From Streptomyces sp. MspMP-M5 (lineage in GTDB: Bacteria; Actinomycetota; Actinomycetes; Streptomycetales; Streptomycetaceae), in contig NZ_KB891880.1 in the NCBI RefSeq assembly GCF_000373585.1, positions 95,542 to 159,541 on the forward strand: a stretch of DNA of 64,000 bases, read 5' to 3'. The translations under genes were made by a program, and so were the position numbers. Positions 54,535-63,794 of this stretch are shown one piece after another. The first letter of the stretch is position 1. The number at the start of each line of letters is the position of its first letter. The notes under the pieces are model-generated. The model did no database searches. It was not told where the DNA came from and worked only from the letters and a program-made list of their open reading frames with translations.

Positions 54535-56130
54535 TCACGCCCGCAGCGCCTCGCGGAGCCGGCGGCGGGAGACCTTCGCCCACAGCCCCGGCAGCTCCTG
54601 TTCGCGGCGGTCCGCGAGGGCCTCCTGGCGGCCGTGGAGCAGGCCGAAGGTGAAGCCGCTCTCACCGGCCCCGTGGGCCTGGGTCGCCAGCTCGCGCAGG
54701 GCGGCGCGGGCGACCACGCTGTCCTGGTGGTCGCCGAGCAGCTGCTGGAGCTGTTTGGCGCGCCGGGTGAACTTCCGGGCCGGGCGGCCGAGCGCCGGGG
54801 TGGCCGCCTCCGCGGCGTACCGGGTGCGCTTGGCGGCCTTGCGGGCGCTGTGCAGGGCCTCGTCGCGGGCCGGCCCGGCGGGGGTGTCGAGGGCGGTCTC
54901 GATGCGGCGGGCCAGCCGCCGGTAGTCCTTGAGGACGGCGCCGGCGACGACGGACCGGGCGGGGCGGGCGGCGGGGCCGCGCAGCGGAGGGGCGCCGAGC
55001 AGGGCGTGCAGGTCGTCCAGGAGGGCGAGGTAGCGGGGGCCGTCGAGGGCGTCGAGCAGCCGGTCGCGGGCGCCCGCGCGGCGCCGGACCGACCAGGTGC
55101 GCAGCCGGGCCGAGACCGGTCCCAGCCGCAGTGTGCGGGGTACCTCGGCCAGTGCGGCGGTGAGCCGGTCGGCGAGCACCTCCTGGTCCCGACCGGCACC
55201 CAACTCGGCGGCCAGCCACTGGAGTTCGGCGCCCAGCGGGTCGGTGGCGGCACGGTCGAGAACCTTGGCGTACGAGCGGAAGGCGCTGCGCAGCCGACGG
55301 GTGGCGACCCTCATCTGGTGCACCGCGTCGGGCAGATCGCGCCGGACCGCCGGGTCCAGTTCGACGAGGGCCCGCACCTGCGCGCGGACGTAGCGGAGGA
55401 CCACGTCACCGGCGGTGTCGGCGGGGCGGTCGGCGCCCTTGGCGGCCTCGGGTCCCTCGGGGGCGGGCCGGGCGGCGGCCTCCGGCAGGTTCCCCGGCGC
55501 GGTCTCCGCCAGGGCGCGGGCCAGTTTCGACGGCGCCGCGGCGGGACGCGCACCGGCCTCGGTCAGGACCCGCTCGACCTCGTCCAGCAGTTCCTGTCCG
55601 GCCCCGGCGCCGGCCCCGGGGGCCAGCTCGACCTCGATCTCCCGCCAGCGGGTCTTCCGCTTCGCGCCCTCCGGGTGCAGCCGCCGGGCCCGCACCTCGT
55701 CCACCGCGACCTCGGCGAGCGGCCGGCCGGCGGCGTCCCGGAGGTCGTGGACGGTGCGCCGGGTGCGGAGGCGGACGAGGGGGACGAGGGCGGCGCCACG
55801 GGCCCGGGAGCGGACCAGGGCGGTGAGTTCGGCGGGCGGGGCGTCGGAGAGCGGGGCGCGGATCTCGTCGCGCACCGCGCCGGTGACCTCGGGGAGCGCG
55901 ACCGGGAGTTTGAGGTGCCAGCCCTCGTCGGGGCCGCCGGTGCGGCGGCGGAGGGTGACGCCGTCCGCGGCGAGGCGCTGGTCGGCGGTGTCGTAGTAGA
56001 CGGCGTCCAGGTCCTGGGGGGCGCGTTCCGTCGCGGTGGCGACCCGGCCGGCGCGGGTCAGGTCGGGCAACCGGCCGGCGTCGGGGCCCGTTTCGTATTT
56101 CCGCTCGATTTCCCGCACGGTGTCCGCCAT
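54535..56130 (-). CDS. CYTH and CHAD domain protein
   Basis: 531 residues from ATG 56130 (MADTVREIERKYETG). The EIERK start is the signature of the CYTH triphosphate tunnel fold (about 5-205), which hydrolyses inorganic triphosphate or similar compounds. A helical CHAD domain follows (about 240-520) with conserved His such as AVHQMRVATRRLRSAFRSY and ALHSARKAAKRTRYAAE; CHAD binds polyphosphate. It is thus a likely polyphosphate-associated triphosphatase. TAGATT six bases before the ATG suggests a leaderless mRNA. Confidence 0.93.
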   Translation of the reverse strand: MADTVREIERKYETGPDAGRLPDLTRAGRVATATERAPQDLDAVYYDTADQRLAADGVTLRRRTGGPDEGWHLKLPVALPEVTGAVRDEIRAPLSDAPPAELTALVRSRARGAALVPLVRLRTRRTVHDLRDAAGRPLAEVAVDEVRARRLHPEGAKRKTRWREIEVELAPGAGAGAGQELLDEVERVLTEAGARPAAAPSKLARALAETAPGNLPEAAARPAPEGPEAAKGADRPADTAGDVVLRYVRAQVRALVELDPAVRRDLPDAVHQMRVATRRLRSAFRSYAKVLDRAATDPLGAELQWLAAELGAGRDQEVLADRLTAALAEVPRTLRLGPVSARLRTWSVRRRAGARDRLLDALDGPRYLALLDDLHALLGAPPLRGPAARPARSVVAGAVLKDYRRLARRIETALDTPAGPARDEALHSARKAAKRTRYAAEAATPALGRPARKFTRRAKQLQQLLGDHQDSVVARAALRELATQAHGAGESGFTFGLLHGRQEALADRREQELPGLWAKVSRRRLREALRA

Positions 56131-56136
56131 GCATCG

Positions 56137-56142
56137 AATCTA
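56137..56142 (-). promoter_or_regulatory. Leaderless -10 (TAGATT) of the CYTH-CHAD gene
   Basis: TAGATT-CGATGC-ATG on the minus strand; six-base spacing, no Shine-Dalgarno. Confidence 0.45.
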
Positions 56143-56284
56143 GTCAGCCACGCGGCGGCCGACCAGCCGTCCGGCATCGATATGCGCCAAGAACGGGTGG
56201 CACCGCCGGCGCACGGTGTTTTACGGTGTGTGACTAGCCGCGCACACAGCGTGGTGATCGGCTCGACCGACTCCGGGAGACACC

Positions 56285-56731
56285 GTGCACCCCGACACCG
56301 CAGCCCTCGCCCGGCCCGCCTTCCGCGTCGCGGCGGGCGCCCGCCCATATCTGCTGACGGCGCCCAGCCGGCCCGGCACCCCGAAGACCGCCCGGGACTT
56401 CGTCCGGGCGGTGCTGGGCGACGGGCCGCTCGCCGCGCTCCGGGACACCGCCGTCCTGCTCACCTCGGAGGCGGTCACCAGGGCCCATCTCCGCACGCCC
56501 GGTTCCGCGGACATCCTGCTGCGGGTGCTGACCGCGGCGCACGGTCTGCGGATCAGCGTGCACGACGAGGGCCCGGCGCTGCTCCCGTCCCCGTCCCGTC
56601 CGCCCGGCGACCGGGACCCGGCGCACGGGCTGCTGCTGATCAGCCGGCTCGCCGACGACTGGGGGACGACCCCGTTCGAGGGGCCGCCGCACACCACGTC
56701 CCTGTGGTTCGAGCTGCACACGGGCCGCTGA
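56285..56731 (+). CDS. RsbW-like GHKL ATPase-fold protein with degenerate N box
   Basis: 148 residues from GTG 56285, ribosome binding site GGGAGA. The fold is that of anti-sigma kinases: AVLLTSEAVTRAHLRT corresponds to the N box (usual SELVTNA), HDEGPALLP to the G1 box and GLLLISRLADDWGTTPF to the G2/C-terminal motif. The N-box Asn that chelates Mg-ATP is Arg here, so kinase activity may be lost. Streptomyces has dozens of these proteins; the partner is unknown. Divergent from the CYTH-CHAD gene and convergent with rodA. Confidence 0.82.
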   Translation: MHPDTAALARPAFRVAAGARPYLLTAPSRPGTPKTARDFVRAVLGDGPLAALRDTAVLLTSEAVTRAHLRTPGSADILLRVLTAAHGLRISVHDEGPALLPSPSRPPGDRDPAHGLLLISRLADDWGTTPFEGPPHTTSLWFELHTGR

Positions 56732-56751
56732 CCGGCGCGGGCGCGGCGGCC

Positions 56752-57966
56752 TCAGCGGGAGGCGGAGACCGGCCGCTGGACGCGGATCGACTGCAGCAGC
56801 CCGATGGCGATCCACACCGCGAACATCGACGTGCCGCCGTAGGAGACGAACGGCAGCGGCAGACCGGTGACGGGCATGATGCCCAGGGTCATCCCGACGT
56901 TCTCGAAAGCCTGGAAGGCGAACCACGCGATGATGCCGGCGGCCACGATCGTGCCGTAGAGCTCGCCGGTCTCGCGGGCGATCCGGCAGGCGCGCCACAG
57001 CACCACGCCGAGCAGCAGGAGGATCAGGCCCGCGCCGAGGAAGCCCAGTTCCTCGCCGGCGACGGTGAAGATGAAGTCGGTCTGCTGCTCGGGGACGAAC
57101 TGGCCGGTGGTCTGGCTGCCGTGGAAGAGGCCGGAGCCGGTGAGCCCGCCGCCGCCGATGGCGATCCGGGCCTGGTTGGTGTTGTAGCCGACGCCGGCCG
57201 GGTCCAGGCTCGGGTTGGCGAACGCGGCGAACCGGGCGATCTGGTAGGCGTCCAGCAGTCCGAGCTGCCAGATGGCGACGCAGCCGACGACGCCGGTGCC
57301 CAGCAGGCCCAGGATCCAGCGGTTCGAACAGCCGCTGGCCAGCAGCACGCCGAGGATGATGGCGCCGAGCACCATCACCGAGCCGAGGTCGGGCATCAGG
57401 AGGATCACGCCCACCGGGACGGCGGCCAGGCCCAGCGCCTGGACGACGGTGCGGTGGTCGGGATACGGGCGGTCGCCGGCGTCGACCCGGGCCGCCAGGA
57501 TCATCGCCATCCCCAGCGTGATGGTGATCTTGGTGAACTCGGCGGGCTGGAGCGAGAAGCCGCCGGGGATCGCCAGCCAGGAACGCGAGCCGTTGATGGT
57601 GGCGCCGAGCGGCGTCAGCACGAGCATCGCCAGCACCACCGAGGCGCCGAAGAGGACCGGCACGGCGCCGCGCAGGGTGCGGTGGCCGAGCCAGATGGTG
57701 CCGGCGGCCAGCCCGATGCCGATGGTGGTGTTCAGCAGGTGGTGGACGAAGAAGAAGTACTCGTCGCCCCGGTTGAGTTCGGTGCGGTTGCGGGTGGCGG
57801 AGAAGACCAGCAGCGCCCCCATCAGGGAGAGCACCAGGCAGGACAGCAGCAGTATCCAGTCGAGCCGGCGCACCACGGAGTCGCGTGCCGTCAGCCGGCC
57901 CCAGACGCCGCGGTCGGGGGCGTAGCGGCGGACGGAGAAGGTCCGGGAGAAGAGCGGCGTGGTCAC
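56752..57966 (-). CDS. rodA: RodA/FtsW-family peptidoglycan glycosyltransferase (SEDS)
   Basis: 404 residues from GTG 57966, which overlaps the PBP2 stop (GTGA). It polymerises lipid II into glycan strands together with the transpeptidase encoded just upstream. About ten helices; SEDS motifs include GSRSWLAIPGGFSLQPAEFTKI, MPDLGSVMVL, QTDFIFTVAGEELGFLG and PVTGLPLPFVSYGGTSM. Last gene of the mre cluster. In Streptomyces this cluster acts mainly in spore-wall synthesis. Confidence 0.95.
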   Translation of the reverse strand: MTTPLFSRTFSVRRYAPDRGVWGRLTARDSVVRRLDWILLLSCLVLSLMGALLVFSATRNRTELNRGDEYFFFVHHLLNTTIGIGLAAGTIWLGHRTLRGAVPVLFGASVVLAMLVLTPLGATINGSRSWLAIPGGFSLQPAEFTKITITLGMAMILAARVDAGDRPYPDHRTVVQALGLAAVPVGVILLMPDLGSVMVLGAIILGVLLASGCSNRWILGLLGTGVVGCVAIWQLGLLDAYQIARFAAFANPSLDPAGVGYNTNQARIAIGGGGLTGSGLFHGSQTTGQFVPEQQTDFIFTVAGEELGFLGAGLILLLLGVVLWRACRIARETGELYGTIVAAGIIAWFAFQAFENVGMTLGIMPVTGLPLPFVSYGGTSMFAVWIAIGLLQSIRVQRPVSASR

Positions 57967-60104
57967 TGCTGGGGGCTCCCGGAGGGGGACGGCGACGGGT
58001 CGGCCGGCGGCTTGATGGGCGGCGCGAGGATGGTGCCGTCGCTCTCGATCTTGGGCAGCTTGTTCTCCGGGGCGGGGAGCAGCGCGGCCTTGGGGTCGAT
58101 CTCGCCCTTGTCGTTGACGCCGTAGAGCGCGTTGTAGATGTTGCGGACGGCCGGGCCGGAGGCGCCGGAGCCGGTACCACCCTGGGAGATGGTCATCACG
58201 ACCGCGTAGTCCTTGGTGTACGTCGCGAACCACGAGGTGGTCTGCTTGCCGTAGACCTCGGCGGTACCGGTCTTGGCGTGCATCGGGATCTTGTCCTGCG
58301 GCCAGCCCTGGAAGCGCCAGGCGGCGGTGCCCCGCTCGGTCACGCCCTGGAGCGCGGCGTCGATCTGCTGGATGGTCGCCTGGGTGTCCGGCAGGTGGCC
58401 GTGCGCCTGGGGCCGGATCGTCTTCACCGACTTGCCGTCCGGGCTGACGACGGCCTTGCCGACGAGGGGGTTGTAGAGGGTGCCGCCGTTGGAGAGCGCC
58501 GCGTAGATCGTCGCCATCTGGATCGGGGTGACGAGGGTGTCACCCTGGCCGATGGCGTAGTTGATCGAGTCGTAGGCGTGCAGCTTCATGCCTTCGAGGC
58601 AGTTCTCCCGGGCGAGCTTGGAGACGTAGTCGTTGCCGTCCTTGGGGTGCGCGCACCAACTGTCCTTGTTCGCCTTCCAGAAGGCGTTCTTCCACTGGCG
58701 GTCGGGGACCCGGCCACGCACCTCGTTGGGCAGGTCGATGCCGGTCTCCTTGCCGAGACCGAACTGGTGGGCCGTCCTGTAGAACCAGTCGCGGGGGTTC
58801 TGGACCGGCTTGTCCCCGCCGTCCTTCTTCCACTCGTCGTGGCCGATCCGGTAGAAGACGGTGTCGCAGGAGACCTCTAGCGCGCGGCCCAGGCTGATGT
58901 CGCCCTCCGATTCGCCCTCGAAGTTCCGGAAGACCTGGCCGCCGATGCTGTACGCGCTGGTGCAGGGGTAGTGGCCGTCGAAGGGGTAGCCGGCGTTGAC
59001 CGCGGCCGAGGTCGAGATGACCTTGAAGATCGAGCCGGGGGCGGCCTGCCCCTGGATGGCGCGGTTGAGCAGCGGGTAGTTGGAGCTCTTGCCGGTCAGC
59101 TTGGCGTAGTCCTTGCCGGAGATCCCGCCGACCCAGGAGTTGGGGTCGTAGGTGGGGTTGGAGGCCATCGCCACCACCCGGCCGGTCTTCGCCTCCATGA
59201 CGACGACGGCGCCCGAGTCGGCCTTGTAGTTGGTGCCCGTGTTCCGGTCCATCTGGGTGCGGGCGTCCTTCATGGCCTTGTCGAGCTGCTGTTCCGCTAT
59301 GGCCTGGACGCGGGCGTCGATGCTGGTGACCAGCGTCGAGCCGGCCTGGCCCTTGTCGCTGTCGGCCTGGCCGATGACCCGGCCGAGGTTGTCGACCTCG
59401 TAGCGGGTGACGGCGGCCTTGCCGCGCAGGTAGTTGTCGTACTGCCGCTCCAGGCCGGACCGGCCGACCTGGTCCGAGCGCAGCAGCGGCGACGGGCCGT
59501 TCTTGGCCTTCTGGATCTCCGCGTCGGTGACCGGCGAGAGGTAGCCGAGGACCTGCGCGGTGTTGGCCTTGCCGGGGGCCGGGTAGCGGCGGACGGCGGT
59601 GGGCTGGGCGCTGACGCCGGGGAAGTCCTCGGCGCGCTCGCGGATCTGCAGGGCCTGCTGGGTGGTGGCCTTGTCGGTGATCGGGATCGGCTGGAAGGGC
59701 GAGCCGTTCCAGCAGGGTTGCGGGGTCTTGGCGTCGCAGAGCCGGACCTTGTTGCGGATCTCCTGCACCGGCATGTCCAGCACCTTGGCCAGCCGGGCGA
59801 GGACGGCCTTGCCGCCGTCCTTCATCTTCATCAGGTCGGTGCGGCTGGCGGAGACCACGAGCCGGGTCTGGTTGTCGGCCAGCGGCACGCCGCGGGCGTC
59901 GAGGATGGAGCCGCGGGTGGCGGGCTCGATGACCTGCTGGACGTGGTTGGACCTGGCCTTGGCCGCGTACTCCTGGCCGTTGCGGATCTGGAGGTACCAG
60001 AGCCGCCCGCCGAGCGTCGCCAGCAGCGAGAAGACCAGGATCTGAATGGCGATCAGCCGGGTGTTGATACGGGAGGTCCGCCCCGTCTCAGGAATGTTAC
60101 TCAT
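57963..60104 (-). CDS. mrdA: Penicillin-binding protein 2 (class B transpeptidase)
   Basis: 713 residues from ATG 60104 (MSNIPETGRTSRINTRL), with GGAGG 11 nt upstream. One N-terminal helix (about 18-36), then a PBP dimerisation domain (about 50-290) and a transpeptidase domain with SxxK in APGSIFKV (Ser about 357), SCD (about 413) and KTGTAE (about 609). It crosslinks peptidoglycan with RodA in the MreBCD complex. The Pro/Ser-rich C-terminus is disordered. An ATG at 60152, 4 bp from mreD, is a less likely start. Overlaps rodA by 4 nt. Confidence 0.95.
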   Translation of the reverse strand: MSNIPETGRTSRINTRLIAIQILVFSLLATLGGRLWYLQIRNGQEYAAKARSNHVQQVIEPATRGSILDARGVPLADNQTRLVVSASRTDLMKMKDGGKAVLARLAKVLDMPVQEIRNKVRLCDAKTPQPCWNGSPFQPIPITDKATTQQALQIRERAEDFPGVSAQPTAVRRYPAPGKANTAQVLGYLSPVTDAEIQKAKNGPSPLLRSDQVGRSGLERQYDNYLRGKAAVTRYEVDNLGRVIGQADSDKGQAGSTLVTSIDARVQAIAEQQLDKAMKDARTQMDRNTGTNYKADSGAVVVMEAKTGRVVAMASNPTYDPNSWVGGISGKDYAKLTGKSSNYPLLNRAIQGQAAPGSIFKVISTSAAVNAGYPFDGHYPCTSAYSIGGQVFRNFEGESEGDISLGRALEVSCDTVFYRIGHDEWKKDGGDKPVQNPRDWFYRTAHQFGLGKETGIDLPNEVRGRVPDRQWKNAFWKANKDSWCAHPKDGNDYVSKLARENCLEGMKLHAYDSINYAIGQGDTLVTPIQMATIYAALSNGGTLYNPLVGKAVVSPDGKSVKTIRPQAHGHLPDTQATIQQIDAALQGVTERGTAAWRFQGWPQDKIPMHAKTGTAEVYGKQTTSWFATYTKDYAVVMTISQGGTGSGASGPAVRNIYNALYGVNDKGEIDPKAALLPAPENKLPKIESDGTILAPPIKPPADPSPSPSGSPQQ

Positions 60105-60155
60105 GGCGCGCAGCGCCTCCTTTGAGGGTGGCGGCGGGCGACGGGTGGGCATTGC

Positions 60156-60890
60156 TCACAGGCGCTTGACCCCCTTGATGCCCTTGACCCCCTTGGTGCG
60201 CCCGCCGCGGCCCGGCTTGGGCACCCGGCCGGTGCGGATCGCCTTCATGGCGTTGCGGCTGGCCTTCAGGCCGGTGCCGGTGGTGAGCCACCCGCCGGCC
60301 CACGACCCGCCGCCGGAGCCGCCGCCCACCCAGCCCTGTCGCCCGGCGACCGCCCCGGTGGTGCCGCCGGCGTCCGTGGCCAGCGGATCGTGCTCGGTTC
60401 TGCGCGCCACCGCCATCACCAGCGGAACGGTGAAGGGGGCGAGCAGCAGATCGTAGAGAGTGGCGCTGAGCAGCAGCCCGACCAGGCCGACATGACGGGC
60501 CGCGGTGTCGCCGACGAGGGAGCCGACGCCGGCGTACAGCAGCGTCGAGCCGATCGCGGCGCCGGTCACGACGACCAGCGGCAGGGTCGCCGAGCGGTGC
60601 TGGCCGGTGTCCGGCTTGGTCAGGCCCGCGGCGTAGCCGATGACGCACAGGACGAGGGCGTAGCGGCCGATGGCGTGGTCGGCGGGCGGGGCGAGGTCGG
60701 CGAGCAGCCCGGCGCCGAAGCCGATCAGCGAGCCGCCGACGTGACCGTAGACCAGGGCCAGGCCCACCACCACCAGCATCAGCAGATCCGGTACGGCGCC
60801 CGGCAGATGGAGTCTGGCGAGGATGCCGACCTGGACGATCAGGGCGACCACCGCCAGCGGGGCGGCGAGCAGGATCCGGTTGATGCGCAT
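60156..60890 (-). CDS. mreD: Rod shape-determining protein MreD
   Basis: 244 residues (MRINRILLAAPLAVVALIVQVGILARLHLPGAVPDLLML). Five or six transmembrane helices occupy the first ~165 residues. The C-terminal ~75 residues are a Gly-rich basic tail ending KGVKGIKGVKRL, longer than in E. coli MreD. It bridges MreC and the PBP2-RodA pair. Starts 3 bp after the mreC stop. Confidence 0.93.
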   Translation of the reverse strand: MRINRILLAAPLAVVALIVQVGILARLHLPGAVPDLLMLVVVGLALVYGHVGGSLIGFGAGLLADLAPPADHAIGRYALVLCVIGYAAGLTKPDTGQHRSATLPLVVVTGAAIGSTLLYAGVGSLVGDTAARHVGLVGLLLSATLYDLLLAPFTVPLVMAVARRTEHDPLATDAGGTTGAVAGRQGWVGGGSGGGSWAGGWLTTGTGLKASRNAMKAIRTGRVPKPGRGGRTKGVKGIKGVKRL

Positions 60891-60893
60891 CGG

Positions 60894-61823
60894 TCAGCTC
60901 CTGGGTGAAGCGCTCTCGGAGGGGGTGGCCGTGACGGTGACCGTCGGCGTCGGCCTGGGCTTGACCGGGGGTGGGAGGACGGTGTCCCGCGGGTCCTTGC
61001 GGGGCGGCTGGACGACGACGCCGACGACGTCGAGGGAGGAGAAGGTGACGAACGGCCGGACCTGGAGGGTGCGGGTCAGATCGCCGTTGAGCGGCTCGAC
61101 CTTGGTGACCGCGCCGACCGGGACCCCGGGCACGAACGGCTTGTCCTTGCTGGAGCCGAAGGTGACCAGCCGGTCGCCCTTCTTGACGTCGGCCCGGCCG
61201 TTGAGCAGCTCGACGCGGAGCGAGCGGACGCCCTGCCCGTTGGCGAAACCGATCTCGTTGGTCTTCTCCATCCGGGTGCCGACGGTGAACTCCGGGTCGG
61301 CGGCGAGCAGCACGGTGGAGGTGTGCGGGGTGACGGTGGTGATCCGGCCGACCAGCCCGTCGCCGTTGAGGACGGTCATGTCGCGGACGATGCCGTCGCG
61401 GCTGCCGGCGTCGATGGTGACGGTCCAGGAGAAGCCCTGCGCGGACCCGATGGCGATGACCTCGGCGCCCTTGATCGCGTACTGGCCGGCGGCCGCGGTC
61501 TTGAGGATCTTGTCGAGTTCGGCGGCGCGGTTGCGGTTGCGGTCCGGGGAGCCGAGCTTGAGTTTCAGCGCGGCGTTCTCGTGCTCCAGGTCGCTGATGC
61601 GGTTGTGGCGCTCGCCGGAGTCGCGTACGGCGCTGACGGCGTTGCCGACCGGGTTGACGAGGCGGGCCACGCCGCGTTCGACCGGGCCGAAGGCGGAGGC
61701 GGCGGCCTGCCGGGCGCCATCGAGCGGGGACTGTTCGCCGCCGCGGATATCGACCGTGATCAGCGCGAACGCGATCGCGATCAGCAGCACCAGCAGCAGC
61801 CGGCTCTCTCGTGTGTCCCTCAC
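60894..61823 (-). CDS. mreC: Rod shape-determining protein MreC
   Basis: 309 residues. One N-terminal helix (about 8-26, LLLVLLIAIAFALITVDI), a coiled coil (about 65-100, ERHNRISDLEHENAALKLKLG) and the two-barrel MreC domain (VIAIGSAQGFSWTVTIDAGSRDGI, GLVGRITTVTPHTSTVLLAADP). The C-terminal Pro/Thr/Ser tail is disordered. It scaffolds the elongasome in the periplasm-like space and activates PBP2. Lies 240 bp downstream of mreB. Confidence 0.95.
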   Translation of the reverse strand: MRDTRESRLLLVLLIAIAFALITVDIRGGEQSPLDGARQAAASAFGPVERGVARLVNPVGNAVSAVRDSGERHNRISDLEHENAALKLKLGSPDRNRNRAAELDKILKTAAAGQYAIKGAEVIAIGSAQGFSWTVTIDAGSRDGIVRDMTVLNGDGLVGRITTVTPHTSTVLLAADPEFTVGTRMEKTNEIGFANGQGVRSLRVELLNGRADVKKGDRLVTFGSSKDKPFVPGVPVGAVTKVEPLNGDLTRTLQVRPFVTFSSLDVVGVVVQPPRKDPRDTVLPPPVKPRPTPTVTVTATPSESASPRS

Positions 61824-62062
61824 GTGCGGCGGCCGTGTCCTTCCTCGTAAGGACCGGCCGGCTGCGGGCCCCGCCGGTCTCGTTCGGGGGTTGAGCGTTG
61901 TGCCTTGCTGTGACGGCGCGGTGGTGGAGCGTCAGTGCACCGTGTCTGTGGGGGCGTTGCGGTATGGCCCGGCGATCCGCCGGGCGGATCGGCCGTTTCT
62001 GTATGGTGCCCGGCCCGCGCGAACGCCGTGTGACGCCCGCGCGACGGGCCGGGACCGGTGGT
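61824..62062. other. mreB-mreC spacer
   Basis: 239 bases without a gene. The gap is large for an operon, leaving room for a separate mreC promoter or mRNA processing; no clear hairpin is visible. Confidence 0.4.
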
Positions 62063-63082
62063 TCAGCGGCGCGGCTGGGAGTCCAGGACCTGCTGGAGCG
62101 CCTCGAACTCCTCGACGCACTTGCCGGATCCCAGCGCGACCGAGTCGAGCGGGTCCTCGGCGATGTGGATCGGCATGCCGGTCTCCCGGCGCAGCCGCTC
62201 GTCGAGGCCGCGCAACAGGGCGCCGCCACCCGTCAGAACGATGCCGCGGTCCATCACGTCACCGGACAGCTCCGGCGGGCACTTGTCCAGGGTCGTCTTG
62301 ACGGCGTCGACGATGGAGTTGACCGGCTCCTCGATGGCCTTGCGGACCTCGGCGGCGGAGATGACGACGGTCTTGGGCAGACCGGAGACCAGGTCGCGGC
62401 CGCGGATCTCGGTGTGCTCGTCCTGCTCCAGGTCGTACGCCGAACCGATGGTGATCTTGATGGACTCGGCGGTGCGCTCGCCCAGCAGGAGGCTGTACTC
62501 CTTCTTGATGTGCTGGATGATCGCGTTGTCCAGCTCGTCGCCGGCGACCCGGATGGACTGGGCGGTGACGATGCCGCCGAGCGAAATGACCGCGACCTCG
62601 GTGGTGCCGCCGCCGATGTCCACGACCATGTTGCCGGTGGCCTCGTGGACCGGGAGGCCGGAGCCGATCGCGGCCGCCATCGGTTCCTCGATGATGTGCA
62701 CCTGGCGGGCGCCGGCCTGGGTCGACGCCTCGATGACCGCGCGGCGCTCAACTCCCGTGATACCGGAGGGAACGCAGACCACCACCCGCGGACGGGCGAG
62801 GTAGCGACGCTTGTGGATCTTGAGGATGAAGTAACGGAGCATCCGCTCGGTGATCTCGAAGTCGGCGATCACCCCGTCCTTCAGGGGCCGTACGGCGACG
62901 ATGTTGCCGGGGGTCCGGCCGATCATCTTCTTCGCCTCGGCGCCGACGGCGAGGATGCCGCCGGTGTTGGTGTTGATGGCCACGACCGACGGTTCGTTGA
63001 GGACGATTCCGCGGCCCCTGACGTACACCAGCGTGTTGGCGGTCCCGAGGTCGACAGCCATGTCACGGCCGATGAACGACAT
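62063..63082 (-). CDS. mreB: Actin-like protein MreB
   Basis: 339 residues from ATG 63082 ([25 protein letters not shown]), with GGGGAA six bases upstream; ATG 63094 is in frame but has no ribosome binding site. The actin-fold ATP sites are [28 protein letters not shown] and [15 protein letters not shown]. Filaments under the membrane organise cell-wall synthesis. In Streptomyces MreB is not needed for tip growth but acts in sporulation. First gene of the cluster mreB-mreC-mreD-PBP2-rodA. Confidence 0.97.
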   Translation of the reverse strand: MSFIGRDMAVDLGTANTLVYVRGRGIVLNEPSVVAINTNTGGILAVGAEAKKMIGRTPGNIVAVRPLKDGVIADFEITERMLRYFILKIHKRRYLARPRVVVCVPSGITGVERRAVIEASTQAGARQVHIIEEPMAAAIGSGLPVHEATGNMVVDIGGGTTEVAVISLGGIVTAQSIRVAGDELDNAIIQHIKKEYSLLLGERTAESIKITIGSAYDLEQDEHTEIRGRDLVSGLPKTVVISAAEVRKAIEEPVNSIVDAVKTTLDKCPPELSGDVMDRGIVLTGGGALLRGLDERLRRETGMPIHIAEDPLDSVALGSGKCVEEFEALQQVLDSQPRR

Positions 63083-63317
63083 GTTGTTCCCCATGAGGAT
63101 ACGTCTGGCCTTCCCAACTGGAGCGAATGCTTACTTTGAGGTCGGCAGGAGGTGATGCGCCGTGCGGCGCGGAAGCCCCCATCGTAGTTCGTAGTGGGTT
63201 CCCACTCGAACACGGCAGGAGGCCGTTCCGCCATTGTCAGCCGTACACGCACCCGCCCCCCTTAATGGTGACGTCGTGTCGCGGGAACGCGTTCCCCCGC
63301 TCGCGGCGAATACACCG
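63083..63317. other. mreB upstream region
   Basis: About 235 bases holding the mreB promoter, which in S. coelicolor is developmentally controlled. I cannot assign boxes here with confidence. Confidence 0.4.
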
Positions 63318-63349
63318 AGGGGCGACCGATGATTTCACCGGTCGCCCCT
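63318..63349 (-). terminator. Terminator of ndk
   Basis: An 11-bp perfect stem (AGGGGCGACCG 63318-63328 with CGGTCGCCCCT 63339-63349), 10-nt loop, 31 bp past the ndk stop. No U-tract. Confidence 0.82.
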
Positions 63350-63380
63350 GGTCACAAGGGGGTTGGCCGTACTCTTCGGA

Positions 63381-63794
63381 TCAAGAAATGCCAGGGAAGA
63401 AAATCTTGATCTCGCGCTCGGCGGACTCTTCGGAATCCGAGGCGTGGATGAGATTTTCTCGGGTGATCGTTCCGAAGTCCCCACGAATGGACCCACTGGG
63501 CGCGGCAATCGGGTCAGTGGGCCCGGCCAGCGCCCGGACACCCTCGATGACCCGCTCGCCCTCGACGACCAGCGAGACGACCGGCCCGGAGGACATGAAC
63601 TCCACCAGCGGCTCGTAGAACGGCTTGCCGACGTGCTCGGCGTAGTGCTGCTCCAGCACCTCGCGGTCGAGGGTGCGCAGCTCCAGCGCGGTGATCGTCC
63701 AGTCGGCCTTGCGCTCGATGCGGCGGATGATCTCGCCGATCAGACCGCGCTTGACGGCATCGGGCTTGAGGAGGACGAGGGTGCGCTGGCTCAC
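63381..63794 (-). CDS. ndk: Nucleoside diphosphate kinase
   Basis: 137 residues from GTG 63794 ([14 protein letters not shown]). It transfers the gamma phosphate among NTPs through a phosphohistidine. The active site is seen as [14 protein letters not shown] (NLIHGSDS in most relatives, with Ala in place of Gly). Standard length. Its own terminator separates it from mreB. Confidence 0.97.
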   Translation of the reverse strand: MSQRTLVLLKPDAVKRGLIGEIIRRIERKADWTITALELRTLDREVLEQHYAEHVGKPFYEPLVEFMSSGPVVSLVVEGERVIEGVRALAGPTDPIAAPSGSIRGDFGTITRENLIHASDSEESAEREIKIFFPGIS

